Made by a program: the position numbers and the translations under genes. The notes beneath the pieces were generated by a model. That model was not told the DNA's origin, ran no database searches, and saw only the letters and a list, made by a program, of their open reading frames with translations. From Nocardioides sp. Soil774 (GTDB lineage: Bacteria; Actinomycetota; Actinomycetes; Propionibacteriales; Nocardioidaceae), in NCBI RefSeq assembly GCF_001428125.1, contig NZ_LMSM01000005.1:253701-317700 (forward strand): DNA of 64,000 bases. Reading direction: 5' to 3'. Below, in pieces: positions 43,942 to 55,734 of the stretch (the stretch's first letter is position 1; every line of letters starts with the position of its first letter).

Positions 43942-46900
43942 GCAGCACCTCCATGATGCGGGCGGCGGCCTCGTCCTCGTCGAGACCCTCCTCGAGGGCC
44001 TCCTCACGAGCCTCGAGCACGCGCTTGAAGTCGCTCGGCATCACCTCGGTGAAGCGAGCCAGGGATGCGTCCCAGTCGGCGAGCAGCTCGGCGGCGACCG
44101 CCGAGCCGGTCTCCTCGGCGTGCTGCTCGACGAGCCCCTTGAGCTCCTCGGCAGCCGCGCCGGTGACCGGCGACAGCTCGACGAGCTCCGGGTTGACCCG
44201 CGCCTCGTCGAGATCGAGCACGAAGGCGTAGCCGCCGGACATGCCGGCCGCGAGGTTGCGCCCGGTGGGACCGAGGACGACGACGACGCCACCGGTCATG
44301 TACTCGCAGGCGTGGTCGCCCACGCCCTCCACGACGGCGCTCGCGCCGGAGTTGCGCACGCAGAAGCGCTCCCCTGCGCGGCCGCTCAGGAAGATCTGGC
44401 CCGACGTGGCGCCGTAGCCGATCGTGTTGCCCGCGATGATCTGCTCGCCGGCCGCGAAGGTCGCCGACCGGTCGGGGCGTACGACGATCCTGCCGCCGGA
44501 CAGGCCCTTGCCGACGTAGTCGTTGGCGTCGCCCTCGAGCCGCAGCGTCACGCCCCTCGGCACGAAGGCGCCGAAGGACTGACCTGCCGACCCGGTGAAG
44601 GTGATGTCGATCGTGCCGTCGGGCAGGCCCTCGCCGCGGTAGCGCTTGGTGACCTCGTGGCCGAGCATCGTGCCGACGGTGCGGTTGACGTTGCGCACGG
44701 CGACCTGCGCGCGCACGGGCTCACCGGTCTCGAGCGCCGGGGCGGCGATGGCGATGAGCTCGTTGTCGAGCGCCTTGTCGAGGCCGTGGTCCTGCGTCCT
44801 GGTGTTGCGCAGGTCCTGGTCCTCGAACTGCCCGAACTCCCCGTGCCGCGAGGCCTGGTGGAGGATCGGGGTCAGGTCGAGGCCGGCGGCCTTCCAGTGG
44901 CCGACGGCCTGGGCGACGTCGAGCGTGCCGACCTGGCCGATGGCCTCGTCGAGGGTGCGGAAGCCGAGCTCGGCCAGCAGCTCGCGGACCTCTTGGGCGA
45001 TGAACTCGAAGAAGTTCACCACGTAGTCGGCCTTGCCGCTGAACCGCTCGCGCAGGACGGGGTTCTGCGTGGCCACGCCCACCGGGCAGGTGTCGAGGTG
45101 GCAGACCCGCATCATGATGCAGCCGCTCACGACCAGCGGCGCGGTCGCGAAGCCGTACTCCTCGGCGCCGAGCAGGGCCGCGATGACCACGTCGCGCCCG
45201 GTCTTGAGCTGGCCGTCGGCCTGCACCACGATCCGGTCGCGCAGCCCGTTGAGCAGCAGGGTCTGCTGGGTCTCGGCCAGGCCGAGCTCCCACGGGCCGC
45301 CCGCGTGCTTGAGCGAGGTCAGCGGGGAGGCACCCGTGCCGCCGTCGTGCCCGGAGACGAGCACCACGTCGGCGTGTGCCTTGGACACCCCCGCGGCCAC
45401 CGTGCCGATGCCGACCTCGGAGACGAGCTTGACGTGGACGCGCGCGGCCGGGTTGGCGTTCTTGAGGTCGTGGATCAGCTGCGCCAGGTCCTCGATGGAG
45501 TAGATGTCGTGGTGCGGCGGCGGGCTGATCAGGCCCACGCCCGGCGTGGAGTGCCGGGTCTTGGCCACCCAGGGGTAGACCTTGTGGCCGGGCAGCTGGC
45601 CGCCCTCGCCGGGCTTGGCGCCCTGGGCCATCTTGATCTGGATGTCGTCGGCGTTGGTGAGGTATTCCGACGTCACGCCGAAGCGGCCCGAGGCGACCTG
45701 CTTGATCGAGGACCGCCGCTCGGGGTCGTGGAGGCGGTCGGGGTCCTCCCCGCCCTCGCCGGTGTTGGACTTGCCGCCCAGCCGGTTCATCGCGATCGCG
45801 AGGGTCTCGTGCGCCTCCTTGCTGATGGAGCCGTAGGACATCGCGCCGGTCGAGAATCGCTTGACGATCGCCGAGACCGGCTCGACCTCGTCGATGTCGA
45901 CCGGCTCGCGCACGCCGTCCTTGAAGGTGAAGAGCCCGCGCAGGGTCATCAGCCGCTCGGACTGCTGGTTCACCCGGTCGGTGTACTGCTTGAAGAGGTC
46001 GTAGCTGCCGGTGCGGGTGGAGTGCTGGAGCCGGAAGACCGTCTCGGGGTCGAACAGGTGCGGCTCGGCGTCCCCGTTCACGCTGCGACGCCACTGGTAC
46101 TCCCCACCGATGCTGAGCTCGCGGTGCGCCGGTGCGATGCCACCTCGGGGGTACGCCATCGCGTGGCGGCGCGCGACCTCCTCGGCGATCGTCTCGAGCT
46201 CGATGCCGCCGAGCTTGGACGTCGTGCCGGAGAAGTAGCGGTCGATCACGGCCTGGGACAGCCCGACGGCCTCGAAGATCTTGGCGCCGGTGTAGGAGGC
46301 GACCGTGGAGACGCCCATCTTGGACATCACCTTGAGCACGCCCTTGCCGAGCGCCTTGATGAGGTTGGCGACGGCCTTCTCGGGGTCGACCTTGACGTAG
46401 TAGGCCTCGCGGGCGAGGTCCTCGACCGACTCCATGGCGAGGTAGGGGTTGACCGCGGCCGCGCCGTAGCCGACGAGGAGCGCCACGTGGTGCACCTCGC
46501 GCACGTCGCCGGCCTCGACGAGCAGGCCGACCTGGGTGCGCGTCTTCTCCCGCACCAGGTGGTGGTGCACCGCACCGGTGAGCAGCAGCGAAGGGATCGG
46601 TGCGAGCTCGGCGGTGGAGTGACGGTCGGAGAGCACGATGATGCGCGCCCCGTCGGCGATCGCGGCCGAGACCTCGGCGCACAGCTCGTCGAGGCGAGCG
46701 GCCAGTGCCTCGCCGCCGCCGGCGACGTCGTAGAGGCCGCGCACGACGTGGACCTGGAAGCCCGGCATGTCGCCGTGGCGGTTGATGTGGCGGATCTTGG
46801 CCAGGTCGTCGTTGGAGAAGACCGGGAACGGCAGCACGATCTGTCGGCACGACGCCGGGGTCGGCTCGAGGAGGTTGGCCTCCGGGCCGATCGAGCCGCT

Positions 46901-48517
46901 CAGCGAGGTGACGAGCTCCTCGCGGATCGCGTCGAGCGGCGGGTTGGTCACCTGGGCGAAGAGCTGCGAGAAGTAGTCGAAAAGCAGTCGCGGCTTGTCG
47001 CTGAGCGCCGCGATCGGGGTGTCGGTGCCCATCGAGCCGAGCGCCTCGCCGCCCGTGTTGGCCATCGGGCTCAGGAGGATCCGCACCTCCTCCTGGGTGT
47101 AGCCGAAGACCTGCTGGCGCCGGGTCACCGAGGAGTGGGTGTGCACGATGTGCTCGAGGTCGTCGATGTCGTCGAGGTGCACCAGGCCGGCGTGCAGCCA
47201 CTCGTCGTAGGGGTGCTCGGCAGCGAGCTCGCCCTTGATCTCCTCGTCCTCGATGATCCGGTGCTCCTCGGTGTCGACGAGGAACATCTTGCCGGGCTGG
47301 AGGCGGCCCTTGCGCACGACCGTGGCCGGGTCGAGGTCGAGCACGCCGACCTCGGAGGCGAGGACGACCAGGCCGTCGTCGGTGACCCAGTAGCGCGAGG
47401 GGCGCAGGCCGTTGCGGTCGAGGACGGCGCCGATCTGGGTGCCGTCGGTGAACACGACGCAGGCGGGTCCGTCCCACGGCTCCATGAGCATGGAGTGGAA
47501 CTCGTAGAACGCGCGGCGCTGGGCGTCCATCTCGCGGTGGTTCTCCCAGGCCTCCGGGATCATCATCAGCACCGCGTGCGGCAGCGAGCGTCCGCCCAGG
47601 TGCAGCAGCTCGAGCACCTCGTCGAAGGACGCCGAGTCCGAGGCGCCGGGGGTGCAGATCGGGAAGAGCCGCTCCAGGTCGCCGGGGATCAGGTCGCTCT
47701 CCAGCAGCGCCTCGCGCGCCCGCATCCAGTTGCGGTTGCCCATGACGGTGTTGATCTCGCCGTTGTGGGCGATGAACCGGAACGGGTGGGCCAGCGGCCA
47801 GCTCGGGAAGGTGTTGGTCGAGAAGCGCGAGTGCACCACGGCCATCGCGGAGGCGACCCGCTCGTCGGTCAGGTCGGGGAAGACCTGGTCGAGCTGGTCG
47901 GTGGTCAGCATGCCCTTGTAGGCCAGCGTGCGCGCCGACAGCGACGGGAAGTAGACCTCGGTCTCGGACTCGGCACGCTTGCGCAGGCAGAAGGCGAGGC
48001 GCTCGAGGGCCATGCCGGTCACGCGCGAGCCCTTGCCGGCCACGAAGAGCTGGGCGAAGCGCGGCATCACGCTGCGCGCGGTCGCGCCGAGGGTGGAGTC
48101 GTCGACGGGGACCTCGCGCCACCCGAGGACGGCGAGGCCCTCCTCGTCGGCGATCTCCTCGATGCGGGCGCGGGTGGCCGCCACGGTGCTGTCGTCGCCG
48201 GCCAGGAAGGCGGTGCCGACGGCGTACGCCCGGGCCGGCGGCAGCTCGAAGCCGAGCTCGGCGGTGACCTCGCGCAGGAACGCGTCGGGCACCTGCATGA
48301 GGATGCCGGCGCCGTCGCCGGAGTTGACCTCGGCGCCGGCGGCACCGCGGTGGTCGAGGTTGCGGAGCGCGGTGAGCGCCTTGGCCACGATGTCGTGGCT
48401 GGCCTCCCCGGTCAGGGTCGCCACCATGGCGACACCGCAGGCGTCCTTCTCGTGGCGCGGGTCGTAGAGACCCTGCGCAGGAGGGAAGTTCGGCGGGAAC
48501 GCGTGGTCCAGGGACAC
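43934..48517 (-). CDS. gltB: Glutamate synthase large subunit
   Basis: 1527 residues, the standard size. GTG start ([11 protein letters not shown]) is 5 bases after GGGAG. The class II amidotransferase nucleophile is the Cys in [16 protein letters not shown] (about residue 26), exposed after removal of a propeptide; the FMN domain holds [20 protein letters not shown] and the 3Fe-4S cluster [21 protein letters not shown], and the C-terminal beta-helix [15 protein letters not shown]. It makes glutamate from glutamine and 2-oxoglutarate. An equally long open frame on the other strand is a codon-bias shadow. Confidence 0.97.
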   Translation of the reverse strand: MSLDHAFPPNFPPAQGLYDPRHEKDACGVAMVATLTGEASHDIVAKALTALRNLDHRGAAGAEVNSGDGAGILMQVPDAFLREVTAELGFELPPARAYAVGTAFLAGDDSTVAATRARIEEIADEEGLAVLGWREVPVDDSTLGATARSVMPRFAQLFVAGKGSRVTGMALERLAFCLRKRAESETEVYFPSLSARTLAYKGMLTTDQLDQVFPDLTDERVASAMAVVHSRFSTNTFPSWPLAHPFRFIAHNGEINTVMGNRNWMRAREALLESDLIPGDLERLFPICTPGASDSASFDEVLELLHLGGRSLPHAVLMMIPEAWENHREMDAQRRAFYEFHSMLMEPWDGPACVVFTDGTQIGAVLDRNGLRPSRYWVTDDGLVVLASEVGVLDLDPATVVRKGRLQPGKMFLVDTEEHRIIEDEEIKGELAAEHPYDEWLHAGLVHLDDIDDLEHIVHTHSSVTRRQQVFGYTQEEVRILLSPMANTGGEALGSMGTDTPIAALSDKPRLLFDYFSQLFAQVTNPPLDAIREELVTSLSGSIGPEANLLEPTPASCRQIVLPFPVFSNDDLAKIRHINRHGDMPGFQVHVVRGLYDVAGGGEALAARLDELCAEVSAAIADGARIIVLSDRHSTAELAPIPSLLLTGAVHHHLVREKTRTQVGLLVEAGDVREVHHVALLVGYGAAAVNPYLAMESVEDLAREAYYVKVDPEKAVANLIKALGKGVLKVMSKMGVSTVASYTGAKIFEAVGLSQAVIDRYFSGTTSKLGGIELETIAEEVARRHAMAYPRGGIAPAHRELSIGGEYQWRRSVNGDAEPHLFDPETVFRLQHSTRTGSYDLFKQYTDRVNQQSERLMTLRGLFTFKDGVREPVDIDEVEPVSAIVKRFSTGAMSYGSISKEAHETLAIAMNRLGGKSNTGEGGEDPDRLHDPERRSSIKQVASGRFGVTSEYLTNADDIQIKMAQGAKPGEGGQLPGHKVYPWVAKTRHSTPGVGLISPPPHHDIYSIEDLAQLIHDLKNANPAARVHVKLVSEVGIGTVAAGVSKAHADVVLVSGHDGGTGASPLTSLKHAGGPWELGLAETQQTLLLNGLRDRIVVQADGQLKTGRDVVIAALLGAEEYGFATAPLVVSGCIMMRVCHLDTCPVGVATQNPVLRERFSGKADYVVNFFEFIAQEVRELLAELGFRTLDEAIGQVGTLDVAQAVGHWKAAGLDLTPILHQASRHGEFGQFEDQDLRNTRTQDHGLDKALDNELIAIAAPALETGEPVRAQVAVRNVNRTVGTMLGHEVTKRYRGEGLPDGTIDITFTGSAGQSFGAFVPRGVTLRLEGDANDYVGKGLSGGRIVVRPDRSATFAAGEQIIAGNTIGYGATSGQIFLSGRAGERFCVRNSGASAVVEGVGDHACEYMTGGVVVVLGPTGRNLAAGMSGGYAFVLDLDEARVNPELVELSPVTGAAAEELKGLVEQHAEETGSAVAAELLADWDASLARFTEVMPSDFKRVLEAREEALEEGLDEDEAAARIMEVLHG

Positions 48518-48617
48518 TGGTTCTCCCGTCGTCGTCCCGGCGTGCCAGCGCGAGCGGCTGGCAGGGCACGGGGGGTGGGCGTTACCGCTGGGGACGACGT
48601 TGGCCCGAGCAAGACGG

Positions 48618-48623
48618 AACCTA
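48618..48623 (-). promoter_or_regulatory. Candidate gltBD -10 element
   Basis: TAGGTT on the minus strand, about 100 bases before the gltB start, immediately downstream of the lgt hairpin. Its -35 position falls inside the hairpin stem. Confidence 0.4.
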
Positions 48624-48624
48624 T

Positions 48625-48645
48625 CACCGGCGTCCGACGCCGGTG
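48625..48645 (-). terminator. Hairpin downstream of lgt
   Basis: CACCGGCGT pairs with ACGCCGGTG around CCG (9-bp perfect stem), 10 bases after the lgt stop and before gltB. Confidence 0.7.
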
Positions 48646-48654
48646 CGCGGTGTT

Positions 48655-49575
48655 TCAGGCCGTGGGATCGGAGCCCGAGCGCTCCTCGGCGCGCTCCTCG
48701 GCGTCGGGCTCGCGGGTGCGCACGACGTCCTCGCGACCGGGGTGGCGACGCGCGGAGACCACGAAGAAGATCGTCGCCAGCACGAACAGCACGATCGAGG
48801 TCCACACGTTGAGCCGCAGCCCGAACACGTCGTTCATCTGGACGTCGTCGATGCGCAGGTTCTCGATCCACCCGCGCCCGAGGGTGTAGAGCATGACGTA
48901 GAGCGCGACGACGCGACCGTGCCCGAGCCGGAAGCGGCGGTCCAGCCAGATCAGCACGGCGAACGCCGCGAGGTTCCACAGGCACTCGTAGAGGAACGCC
49001 GGGTGGTACGTCGCCACGTCGAGGTATTGCGAAGGCCGGTGCGCGACGTCGATCTCGAGCCCCCACGGGAGGTCGGTGGGTCGGCCGTAGAGCTCCTGGT
49101 TGAACCAGTTGCCCCACCTGCCCAGCGCCTGCGCGACGAGCACGCCCGGCGCCAGCGCGTCGAGCAGCGGCAGCAGCTTGATCCCCCGCGCGCGAGCCCC
49201 CAGCCACACGCCCAGGGCACCGAGGGCGATCGCGCCCCAGATGCCGAGACCGCCGCGCCAGACGTACAACGCGGTGACGGGGTTCTTGCCCTCACCGAAG
49301 TAGAGGTGCCAGTCGGTGATGACGTGGTAGAGCCGGCCGCCGACCAGGCCGAACGGGATCGCCCAGATCGCCAGGTCACTGACCTCGCCGGCGGTGCCGC
49401 CGCGCGCCACCCAGCGTCGCTCGCCGATCCAGATGGCAACGACGATGCCGAGGATGATGCTGAGCGCGTAGCCGCGGATCGGGAGCGGCCCGAGGTGCCA
49501 CACCCCCTGCGACGGGCTGGGGATGGACATCAGGGTCACCATCGGCGATGGCAGTGGCGGCATGGGAGGGATCAT
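48655..49575 (-). CDS. lgt: Prolipoprotein diacylglyceryl transferase
   Basis: 306 residues, ATG overlapping the SCO1-like stop (ATGA); internal ATGs exist at codons 5, 12 and 16. About seven membrane helices with Lgt landmarks: [15 protein letters not shown] (about residues 79-93), [24 protein letters not shown] (about 152-175) and [11 protein letters not shown] near 243. It moves diacylglycerol from phosphatidylglycerol to the lipobox Cys of prelipoproteins, a step needed by the lipoproteins in this window. The C-terminal tail is charged and disordered. Confidence 0.95.
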   Translation of the reverse strand: MIPPMPPLPSPMVTLMSIPSPSQGVWHLGPLPIRGYALSIILGIVVAIWIGERRWVARGGTAGEVSDLAIWAIPFGLVGGRLYHVITDWHLYFGEGKNPVTALYVWRGGLGIWGAIALGALGVWLGARARGIKLLPLLDALAPGVLVAQALGRWGNWFNQELYGRPTDLPWGLEIDVAHRPSQYLDVATYHPAFLYECLWNLAAFAVLIWLDRRFRLGHGRVVALYVMLYTLGRGWIENLRIDDVQMNDVFGLRLNVWTSIVLFVLATIFFVVSARRHPGREDVVRTREPDAEERAEERSGSDPTA

Positions 49576-50186
49576 CCTTCGTCGAGCAGCACGGTGACGT
49601 CATGGGCCAGCTGGGCCTGGGAGACGTCCTGGTCCCACATCATCGTCGTGTCGTCGGCGCCGTCGATCGCGAGGACCCGGGTGCCGTGGGTGACCTCGTA
49701 GCCACCGCTGGGGAGCTTCTTCCCCTGGTCCACCGCGACGGCCATGCTGCGGGCCACGCCGACGATGTCGTCGAGGTCTCCGGTCAGGCCGATGATGCTG
49801 GGGTCGAAGGCGCTGACGTAGTCGTCGACGACGGCCTCGGTGTCGCGCGCCGGGTCGGTCGTCACGAAGACCACGTCGAGGCGGTCCTTCTGCGCGTCGT
49901 CGAGGCGCGCGAGCGTGCCGGCGAGCGTGGCCATCACCTGCCCGCAGATGTCGGGGCAGTTGGTGTAGCCGAAGAAGACCAGCGTGAGGTCCTTGTCGGT
50001 GTCGGCGGTGAGGCTGAAGGACTGGCCCGTCGTGTCGACCAGCGGGATCGCGGCCACCTCGAACGGCGGGTCGAGCACGGTGCCGCTGAGCTCGGAGCCG
50101 GTCCCGCCACCCGCACCGGCCTGCCCGCCGCAGGCGGTGAGCAGGCCGAGAAGTGCGAGCGCGGCGAGCGAGCTACCTCGCGCCAC
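49572..50186 (-). CDS. SCO1/SenC/PrrC family copper protein, lipoprotein
   Basis: 204 residues with GTG start; 14 bases overlap trpA. Signal peptide LAALALLGLLTAC ends in a lipobox Cys (about 20), then a thioredoxin fold with the copper-binding motif FFGYTNCPDICGQVM (CxxxC about residues 81-85) and a later His in VTHGTRVLAID (about 168). SCO proteins deliver copper to cytochrome c oxidase or act as thiol reductases on the outer face of the membrane. Longer in-frame starts inside trpA look non-homologous. Confidence 0.9.
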   Translation of the reverse strand: MARGSSLAALALLGLLTACGGQAGAGGGTGSELSGTVLDPPFEVAAIPLVDTTGQSFSLTADTDKDLTLVFFGYTNCPDICGQVMATLAGTLARLDDAQKDRLDVVFVTTDPARDTEAVVDDYVSAFDPSIIGLTGDLDDIVGVARSMAVAVDQGKKLPSGGYEVTHGTRVLAIDGADDTTMMWDQDVSQAQLAHDVTVLLDEG

Positions 50187-50975
50187 GGCGTACGCCCTGT
50201 GCCAGGTCGGTCGTGAGCGCCCGGAGCGCCTCGAGACCTGCGGCCTCGTCGCCGGCGTGGTCGAGCAGGCAGCGGACGAACGCCGAGCCGACGATGACGC
50301 CGTCGGCGTAGGCCGCGACCTCGGCGGCCTGGTCGCCGTTGCTGACGCCGATGCCCACCGCGACCGGCACGTCACCAGCCGCGCGCACGCGGCGCACGAG
50401 GGGACCGGCCAGGTCGGAGGTGGCGTCGCGCGCCCCGGTGACGCCCATGACCGCGGCGGCGTAGACGAAGCCGCGGCTGGACGCCGCCGTCATCTCGACC
50501 CGCTCGTCGGTGGAGCTGGGGGCGACGAGGAACACCTTGTCGAGGCCGTGGGCGTCGGCGGCCTCGACCCAGGCGCCACCGTGGTCCGGGGTGATGTCGG
50601 GGGTGATGAGTCCCGCTCCCCCGGCGGCGGCCAGGTCGGCGGCCCAGCGCTCCACTCCGTAGCGCTCGATGGGGTTCCAGTAGGTCATCACGAGGGTCGG
50701 CACGCCGGTCGCGGCGACCGCCTCGACGACCTTCAGCACGTCGGCGGTGCGCACGCCGGCGTCCAGCGCGGCCTGCGCGGCCGCCTGGATCGTCGGGCCG
50801 TCCATCACCGGGTCGCTGTAGGGCAGTCCGATCTCGATGGCGTCGCACCCGGCCTCGACCATCGTCAGCAGCGCCTTGATCGAGCCGTCGACACTGGGAT
50901 ACCCCGCGGGGAGGTAGCCGATGAGGGCGGCGCGCCCCTCGGCGCGCGCCGTGTCGAAGGCGGTCGTCGTGGACG

Positions 50976-50979
<4 letters not shown>
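50173..50979 (-). CDS. trpA: Tryptophan synthase alpha chain
   Basis: 268 residues. Catalytic Glu in [23 protein letters not shown] (about residue 49) and Asp in the same segment (PYSDPVMDG), and the phosphate-binding [27 protein letters not shown] (about 213-239). It cleaves indole-3-glycerol phosphate to indole, channelled to TrpB. The start overlaps trpB by four bases (ATGA). Confidence 0.97.
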
Positions 50980-52264
<1,285 letters not shown>

Positions 52265-52268
<4 letters not shown>

Positions 52269-53062
52269 GGTGCCGTCACTCCTGTCATCGCTCTCACGGC
52301 GGCCTCGGGGTCGCCGTCCTTGACCAGTGCCTCGCCGACCAGCACCACGCCCGCACCTTCGGAGACGAAGCGCTGCACGTCGGCGACGCCGGTGATGCCG
52401 CTCTCGGCCACCTTGACCACGTCGGCGTGGATCTGGGGCGCGAGGCGGCCGAACACTCCCGCGTCGACCTCGAGGGTCCTGAGGTTGCGGCTGTTGACGC
52501 CGATCAGCTCGGCGTCGAGGGCCAGTGCGCGCTCGGCCTCGGCCTCGTCGTGCACCTCGACCAGGACGGTGAGGCCGAGCTCGCCTGCCTCGTCGTGCAG
52601 CCGGCGCAGCGTGTCGTCGTCGAGCGCGGCCACGATCAGCAGCGCCAGGTCGGCGCCCGCGGCGCGGGCCTCGACGAGCTGGTAGGTCTCGACGATGAAG
52701 TCCTTGCGCAGGATGGGGGTCTGGACCGCAGCGCGGACCGCGCGCAGGTCGTCGAGGCTGCCGCCGAAACGACGCTCCTCGGTGAGCACCGAGATCGCCG
52801 CGGCGCCACCGCGGGCGTAGGCGGCGGCCAGCTCGGCCGGGTCGGGGATGTCGGCGAGCGCCCCCTTGCTGGGGCTGCGCCGCTTGACCTCGGCGATCAC
52901 GCTCGAGCCGCGGGCCCGGAAGTGCGGCATCGGGTCGCGCGGCGCCGGAGCCTCCGCGAGGTGCGCGAGGAGGTCGGGCAGTGGCAGCGCGGCCTCGCGG
53001 CGCGCGAGGTCCTCACGCACTCCGGCGACGATGTCGTCGAGCACGGAACCGGTCGCAGGCAT
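52265..53062 (-). CDS. trpC: Indole-3-glycerol phosphate synthase
   Basis: 265 residues, a TIM barrel. [15 protein letters not shown] (about residues 54-68, catalytic Lys), [46 protein letters not shown] and [15 protein letters not shown]. It closes the ring of CdRP to indole-3-glycerol phosphate. It is the first enzyme gene of the trp unit here; trpE, trpD and trpF are not nearby. The 138-base gap upstream (53063-53200) holds repeats of GTGGCGG-like bases but no convincing leader peptide. Confidence 0.96.
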
Positions 53063-53200
53063 GCGGCAAGCCTCTCACCCGGGCCCAGCCCGCTCGGGGG
53101 CGGTGCCCAGTGGTCGGACGGGTGGCGGGACAGGTGGCGGAACGGGGCGTCGGGACGGGGTGGTCGGACGCGTGCCGGGTCGTCGGGGCCTGGCCGACGC

Positions 53201-53401
53201 TCAGTGCTCGGAGGTGTTGAAGCCCAGCTTGGAGAGCACGAGGAACAGCGGGAACGCGACCACCGCGACGATGATGCCGATCCACAGGAGCGTCATCTGC
53301 GTCGGCACCTGGAGCAGGGCGACACTGCCCACCACGAAGCCGAGCATCGCGACCGCCACCGCGGTCCAAGCAGCGGGGGTGTTGCCGTGGCCAGCAGCCA
53401 T
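53201..53401 (-). CDS. Small trp-linked membrane protein with HGxxPAAW motif
   Basis: 66 residues, start ATG with AGGAG 9 bases upstream. HGNTPAAWTAVAVAMLGFVVGS (residues 5-26) starts the first of two membrane helices; the second is about 34-57. Proteins with this HGxxPAAW entry motif are common in actinobacteria between the trp-associated membrane gene and trpC; function unknown. Confidence 0.85.
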   Translation of the reverse strand: MAAGHGNTPAAWTAVAVAMLGFVVGSVALLQVPTQMTLLWIGIIVAVVAFPLFLVLSKLGFNTSEH

Positions 53402-53441
53402 GGTGAGTGCTCCTTCGTCAGGTCGGGGTGCGCGGGGAAGT

Positions 53442-54074
53442 CTAGGCGGTCGGGTCGCGGCCCTCGTCGAGGGCCTTCCAGATGTCGATGTTCTCGGTCG
53501 GCACGGCAGCGCCGTCGCTCGCCGGGCCGCCCGCGCCACGGTCGGCGGGCGCGTCGTAGCGGGCGCCCATCTCGGGCCAGCCGGGCACGAGGCGTACGGC
53601 TGCGAGGGTGGTCGCCACGGCGAGCAGCGCTGCGACCCCCGCGGCGGCGTACCAGGACGTCAGGCTCGTGCTCACGGTGTCGGTGCCCGGCATCTCGAGG
53701 AGCGCGCCGGCCAGCTTGTCGGGCAGGCTCCAGAACGCCTCGGCCGTGGTCGCGACGAGACCGAGGGCCGCGACGAGCGCGAGCACGGCGACCGCGCGGC
53801 GGAACCGCCCGCGGGTGACGAGCAGGACGCCCCAGCACGCCAGCAGGACGAGCGCCAGCGCGGCGGCCAGCGGCGACTCGGTCGCCCCGCTGACCGACAG
53901 CGTGGACGCCATGGCCTGGTTGTCCTGCGCCGAGGTGTCGAACGCCCCCGAGCGCCCGGACACCCAGGGCTTGCTGCCCGCAACCGACGCGAGCCCGGCC
54001 GCCGCGATGCCGAGCAGCACGACCGGCCCGAGGGTGCGGCGTGCGCGTCCCTGCCGGGGCGTCGGGTCAGCCAT
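53442..54074 (-). CDS. Trp biosynthesis-associated membrane protein
   Basis: 210 residues, start ATG ([12 protein letters not shown]) overlapping hisI by 8 bases. About four membrane helices (near residues 16, 65, 90 and 130) and the conserved C-terminal signature [14 protein letters not shown], the mark of the actinobacterial trp-operon membrane protein family. Its role is unknown; genome position next to trp and his genes is the only clue. In most relatives trpE lies between hisI and this gene, but not here. Confidence 0.9.
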   Translation of the reverse strand: MADPTPRQGRARRTLGPVVLLGIAAAGLASVAGSKPWVSGRSGAFDTSAQDNQAMASTLSVSGATESPLAAALALVLLACWGVLLVTRGRFRRAVAVLALVAALGLVATTAEAFWSLPDKLAGALLEMPGTDTVSTSLTSWYAAAGVAALLAVATTLAAVRLVPGWPEMGARYDAPADRGAGGPASDGAAVPTENIDIWKALDEGRDPTA

Positions 54075-54426
54075 CGAAGCGGTGTACGAGGTCGGCGTCG
54101 AAGCAGGTGTGGTCGCCGGTGTGGCACGCGGCGCCGACCTGGTCGACCACGAAGAGGAGGGTGTCGCCGTCGCAGTCGAGGCGGATCTCCTTGACCAGCT
54201 GATGGTGGCCCGAGGTGTCGCCCTTGACCCAGTACTCACGTCGCGATCGCGACCAGTACGTCGCCCTCCCGGTGTCGATGGTGCGCGCGAGCGCCTCGTC
54301 GTCGGCCCAGGCCAGCATCAGCACCTCGCCCGAGCCGTGCTGCTGCACCACCACCGGGACCAGGCCCTCGGCGGTGTGGCGCAGCCGCGCGGAGATGGCC
54401 GGGTCGAGGGGGAAGGCGCTCGTCAT
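54067..54426 (-). CDS. hisI: Phosphoribosyl-AMP cyclohydrolase
   Basis: 119 residues, the usual single-domain length. [22 protein letters not shown] (about residues 57-78) and [27 protein letters not shown] (about 83-109) hold the Mg/Zn-binding Asp and Cys residues. It opens the purine ring of phosphoribosyl-AMP in histidine synthesis. The ATG overlaps the pabC-like stop by 4 bases. Confidence 0.96.
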   Translation of the reverse strand: MTSAFPLDPAISARLRHTAEGLVPVVVQQHGSGEVLMLAWADDEALARTIDTGRATYWSRSRREYWVKGDTSGHHQLVKEIRLDCDGDTLLFVVDQVGAACHTGDHTCFDADLVHRFDG

Positions 54427-55253
54427 GGCTCCATGGTCTCAGCCTCGCGGGCAGCCCACGTCTGCGCACACCTCTGCGTGACCGGCCCGGGTGCCGGCAG
54501 GTCGCGGTGGTCCCAGCGGGACACCGCCTGGACGTCGCGGGTGGTGGAGGCGAGGAAGACCTCGCTCGCCGACTCCAGCACCGTGGCGAGGGGCTCGTCG
54601 ACCTCGCGGGCGCCGCACCACTCGACCACCAGCGCGCGGGTGACGCCAGCGAGGCAGCCCGAGGCCAGGGTGGGCGTGCGCAGCTCGCCGTCGACGACGT
54701 AGAACACGTTGCTCCCGGTGCCCTCGCACAGGTGGCCGGCCGTGTTGGCGAAGACCGCCTCGGTGCCGCCCCGCTCGGCGGCGTGGGCCAGCGCGATCAC
54801 GTTCTCGGCGTACGACGTGGTCTTGAGCCCTGCGGTGGCGCCGTGCTCGTTGCGGGTCCACGGCACCGTGACCACGCTTGTCGACGCGGGTGCCGGCTCG
54901 ATCGCGCTGTAGGCGACGACCAGGGTCGGCGGCCCGCCGCCGCGCCCGGATCCCATCGGGTGCGGCCCGGCCGTGTAGGTGATGCGCAGACGGCCGATGG
55001 GGTCGTCCTCGGCGCCGTCGCGCACGACTGCCTCCACCCCGCGTCGTACGTCGTCGAGGTCGGGGGCGGGCAGCCCGAGGCCGGCCGCCGACCGCTCCAG
55101 CCGCGCCAGGTGGCGGGTCAGTGCGAACGGCCGGCCGTGCACGGTCTTCACCGCCTCGAAGACGCCGTCGCCGACGGTGAAGCCGTGGTCGGTGACCGCG
55201 ACGGCCCCCGCGGTCGGATCGGCCATCAGGTCACCGTTGAGCCATGCACGCAT
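54423..55253 (-). CDS. Class IV aminotransferase, aminodeoxychorismate lyase-like
   Basis: 276 residues. [10 protein letters not shown]...[34 protein letters not shown] is the fold type IV N-terminus; PLP lysine in [18 protein letters not shown] (about residue 144) and [15 protein letters not shown] (about 175-190) the PLP-binding segment. Lyase (folate pathway), branched-chain and D-amino-acid transaminases share this fold; length and context with chorismate-pathway genes favour the lyase. Leaderless: TAGAGT is 6 bases before the ATG. Confidence 0.85.
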   Translation of the reverse strand: MRAWLNGDLMADPTAGAVAVTDHGFTVGDGVFEAVKTVHGRPFALTRHLARLERSAAGLGLPAPDLDDVRRGVEAVVRDGAEDDPIGRLRITYTAGPHPMGSGRGGGPPTLVVAYSAIEPAPASTSVVTVPWTRNEHGATAGLKTTSYAENVIALAHAAERGGTEAVFANTAGHLCEGTGSNVFYVVDGELRTPTLASGCLAGVTRALVVEWCGAREVDEPLATVLESASEVFLASTTRDVQAVSRWDHRDLPAPGPVTQRCAQTWAAREAETMEP

Positions 55254-55259
55254 GGCGTC

Positions 55260-55265
55260 ACTCTA
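55260..55265 (-). promoter_or_regulatory. -10 element of the pabC-hisI-trp unit
   Basis: TAGAGT on the minus strand, 6 bases before ATG 55253. Confidence 0.55.
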
Positions 55266-55332
55266 GGGGGACGGTGACGCCCCTCGGCCCGGGTCGCACC
55301 GGGTGCGGGACACGCGCACCGGGGACCCGATT

Positions 55333-55361
55333 TTGGCGGCGCGAGAGCCATGGGCTAATGT
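55333..55361 (+). promoter_or_regulatory. Promoter of the tRNA-Gly/Cys/Val cluster
   Basis: TTGGCG (55333-55338), a 17-base spacer and TAATGT (55356-55361), the best sigma-70-type promoter in the window, about 40 bases before tRNA-Gly. Confidence 0.65.
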
Positions 55362-55402
55362 TCCACTCGCAGTTGAGGCCGGTGAAACGGCCGCAAATGC
55401 AG

Positions 55403-55475
55403 GCGGACATAGCTCAGTTGGTAGAGCGCAACCTTGCCAAGGTTGAGGTCGCGAGTTCGAGTCTCGTTGTCCGCT
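55403..55475 (+). tRNA. tRNA-Gly(GCC)
   Basis: 73 bases; acceptor GCGGACA/TGTCCGC with discriminator T; anticodon arm CAACCTTGCCAAGGTTG with GCC. T-arm GCGAGTTCGAGTCTCGT. CCA is not encoded. Confidence 0.96.
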
Positions 55476-55512
55476 CGGAAGGTCTCCCCCGTTCATTTTT
55501 TCGGAACCTCCA

Positions 55513-55584
55513 CGGTGGGTTGGCCGAGAGGCGAGGCAACGGACTGCAAATCCGTCTACACGGGTTCAAATCCCGTACCCACCT
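55513..55584 (+). tRNA. tRNA-Cys(GCA)
   Basis: 72 bases; acceptor GGTGGGT/ACCCACC with discriminator T; anticodon arm CGGACTGCAAATCCG with GCA; T-arm ACGGGTTCAAATCCCGT. CCA is not encoded. Confidence 0.96.
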
Positions 55585-55602
55585 CGCATCACAAGTTCAC
55601 AC

Positions 55603-55677
55603 GGGCGATTGGCGCAGCGGTAGCGCGCTTCCTTGACACGGAAGAGGTCACTGGTTCAAACCCAGTATCGCCCACCA
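55603..55677 (+). tRNA. tRNA-Val(GAC)
   Basis: Acceptor GGGCGAT/ATCGCCC with discriminator A and an encoded CCA (55675-55677), unlike the other tRNAs here; anticodon arm CTTCCTTGACACGGAAG with GAC; T-arm ACTGGTTCAAACCCAGT. Confidence 0.96.
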
Positions 55678-55684
55678 CACCGGC

Positions 55685-55719
55685 AGGAGCCCGGCACCCC
55701 TCGCGGGTGCCGGGCTCCT
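55685..55719. terminator. Bidirectional terminator after tRNA-Val
   Basis: AGGAGCCCGGCACCC pairs perfectly with GGGTGCCGGGCTCCT around CTCGC (15-bp stem). It serves the tRNA cluster and the convergent GAF-ANTAR gene. Confidence 0.88.
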
Positions 55720-55734
55720 CTGCTGTCCGGAGCG

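Noticed and set aside
43916..48889. A 1657-codon open frame on the plus strand opposite gltB and lgt
   Set aside because: It is the complement of a high-GC gene with strong third-position bias; the translation is Arg/Gly/Val/His-rich without domains, while the minus strand encodes an intact GltB.
53063..53200. Possible trp attenuator with leader peptide upstream of trpC
   Set aside because: No short ORF with tandem Trp codons and no convincing alternative hairpins; only GTGGCGG-like low-complexity repeats.
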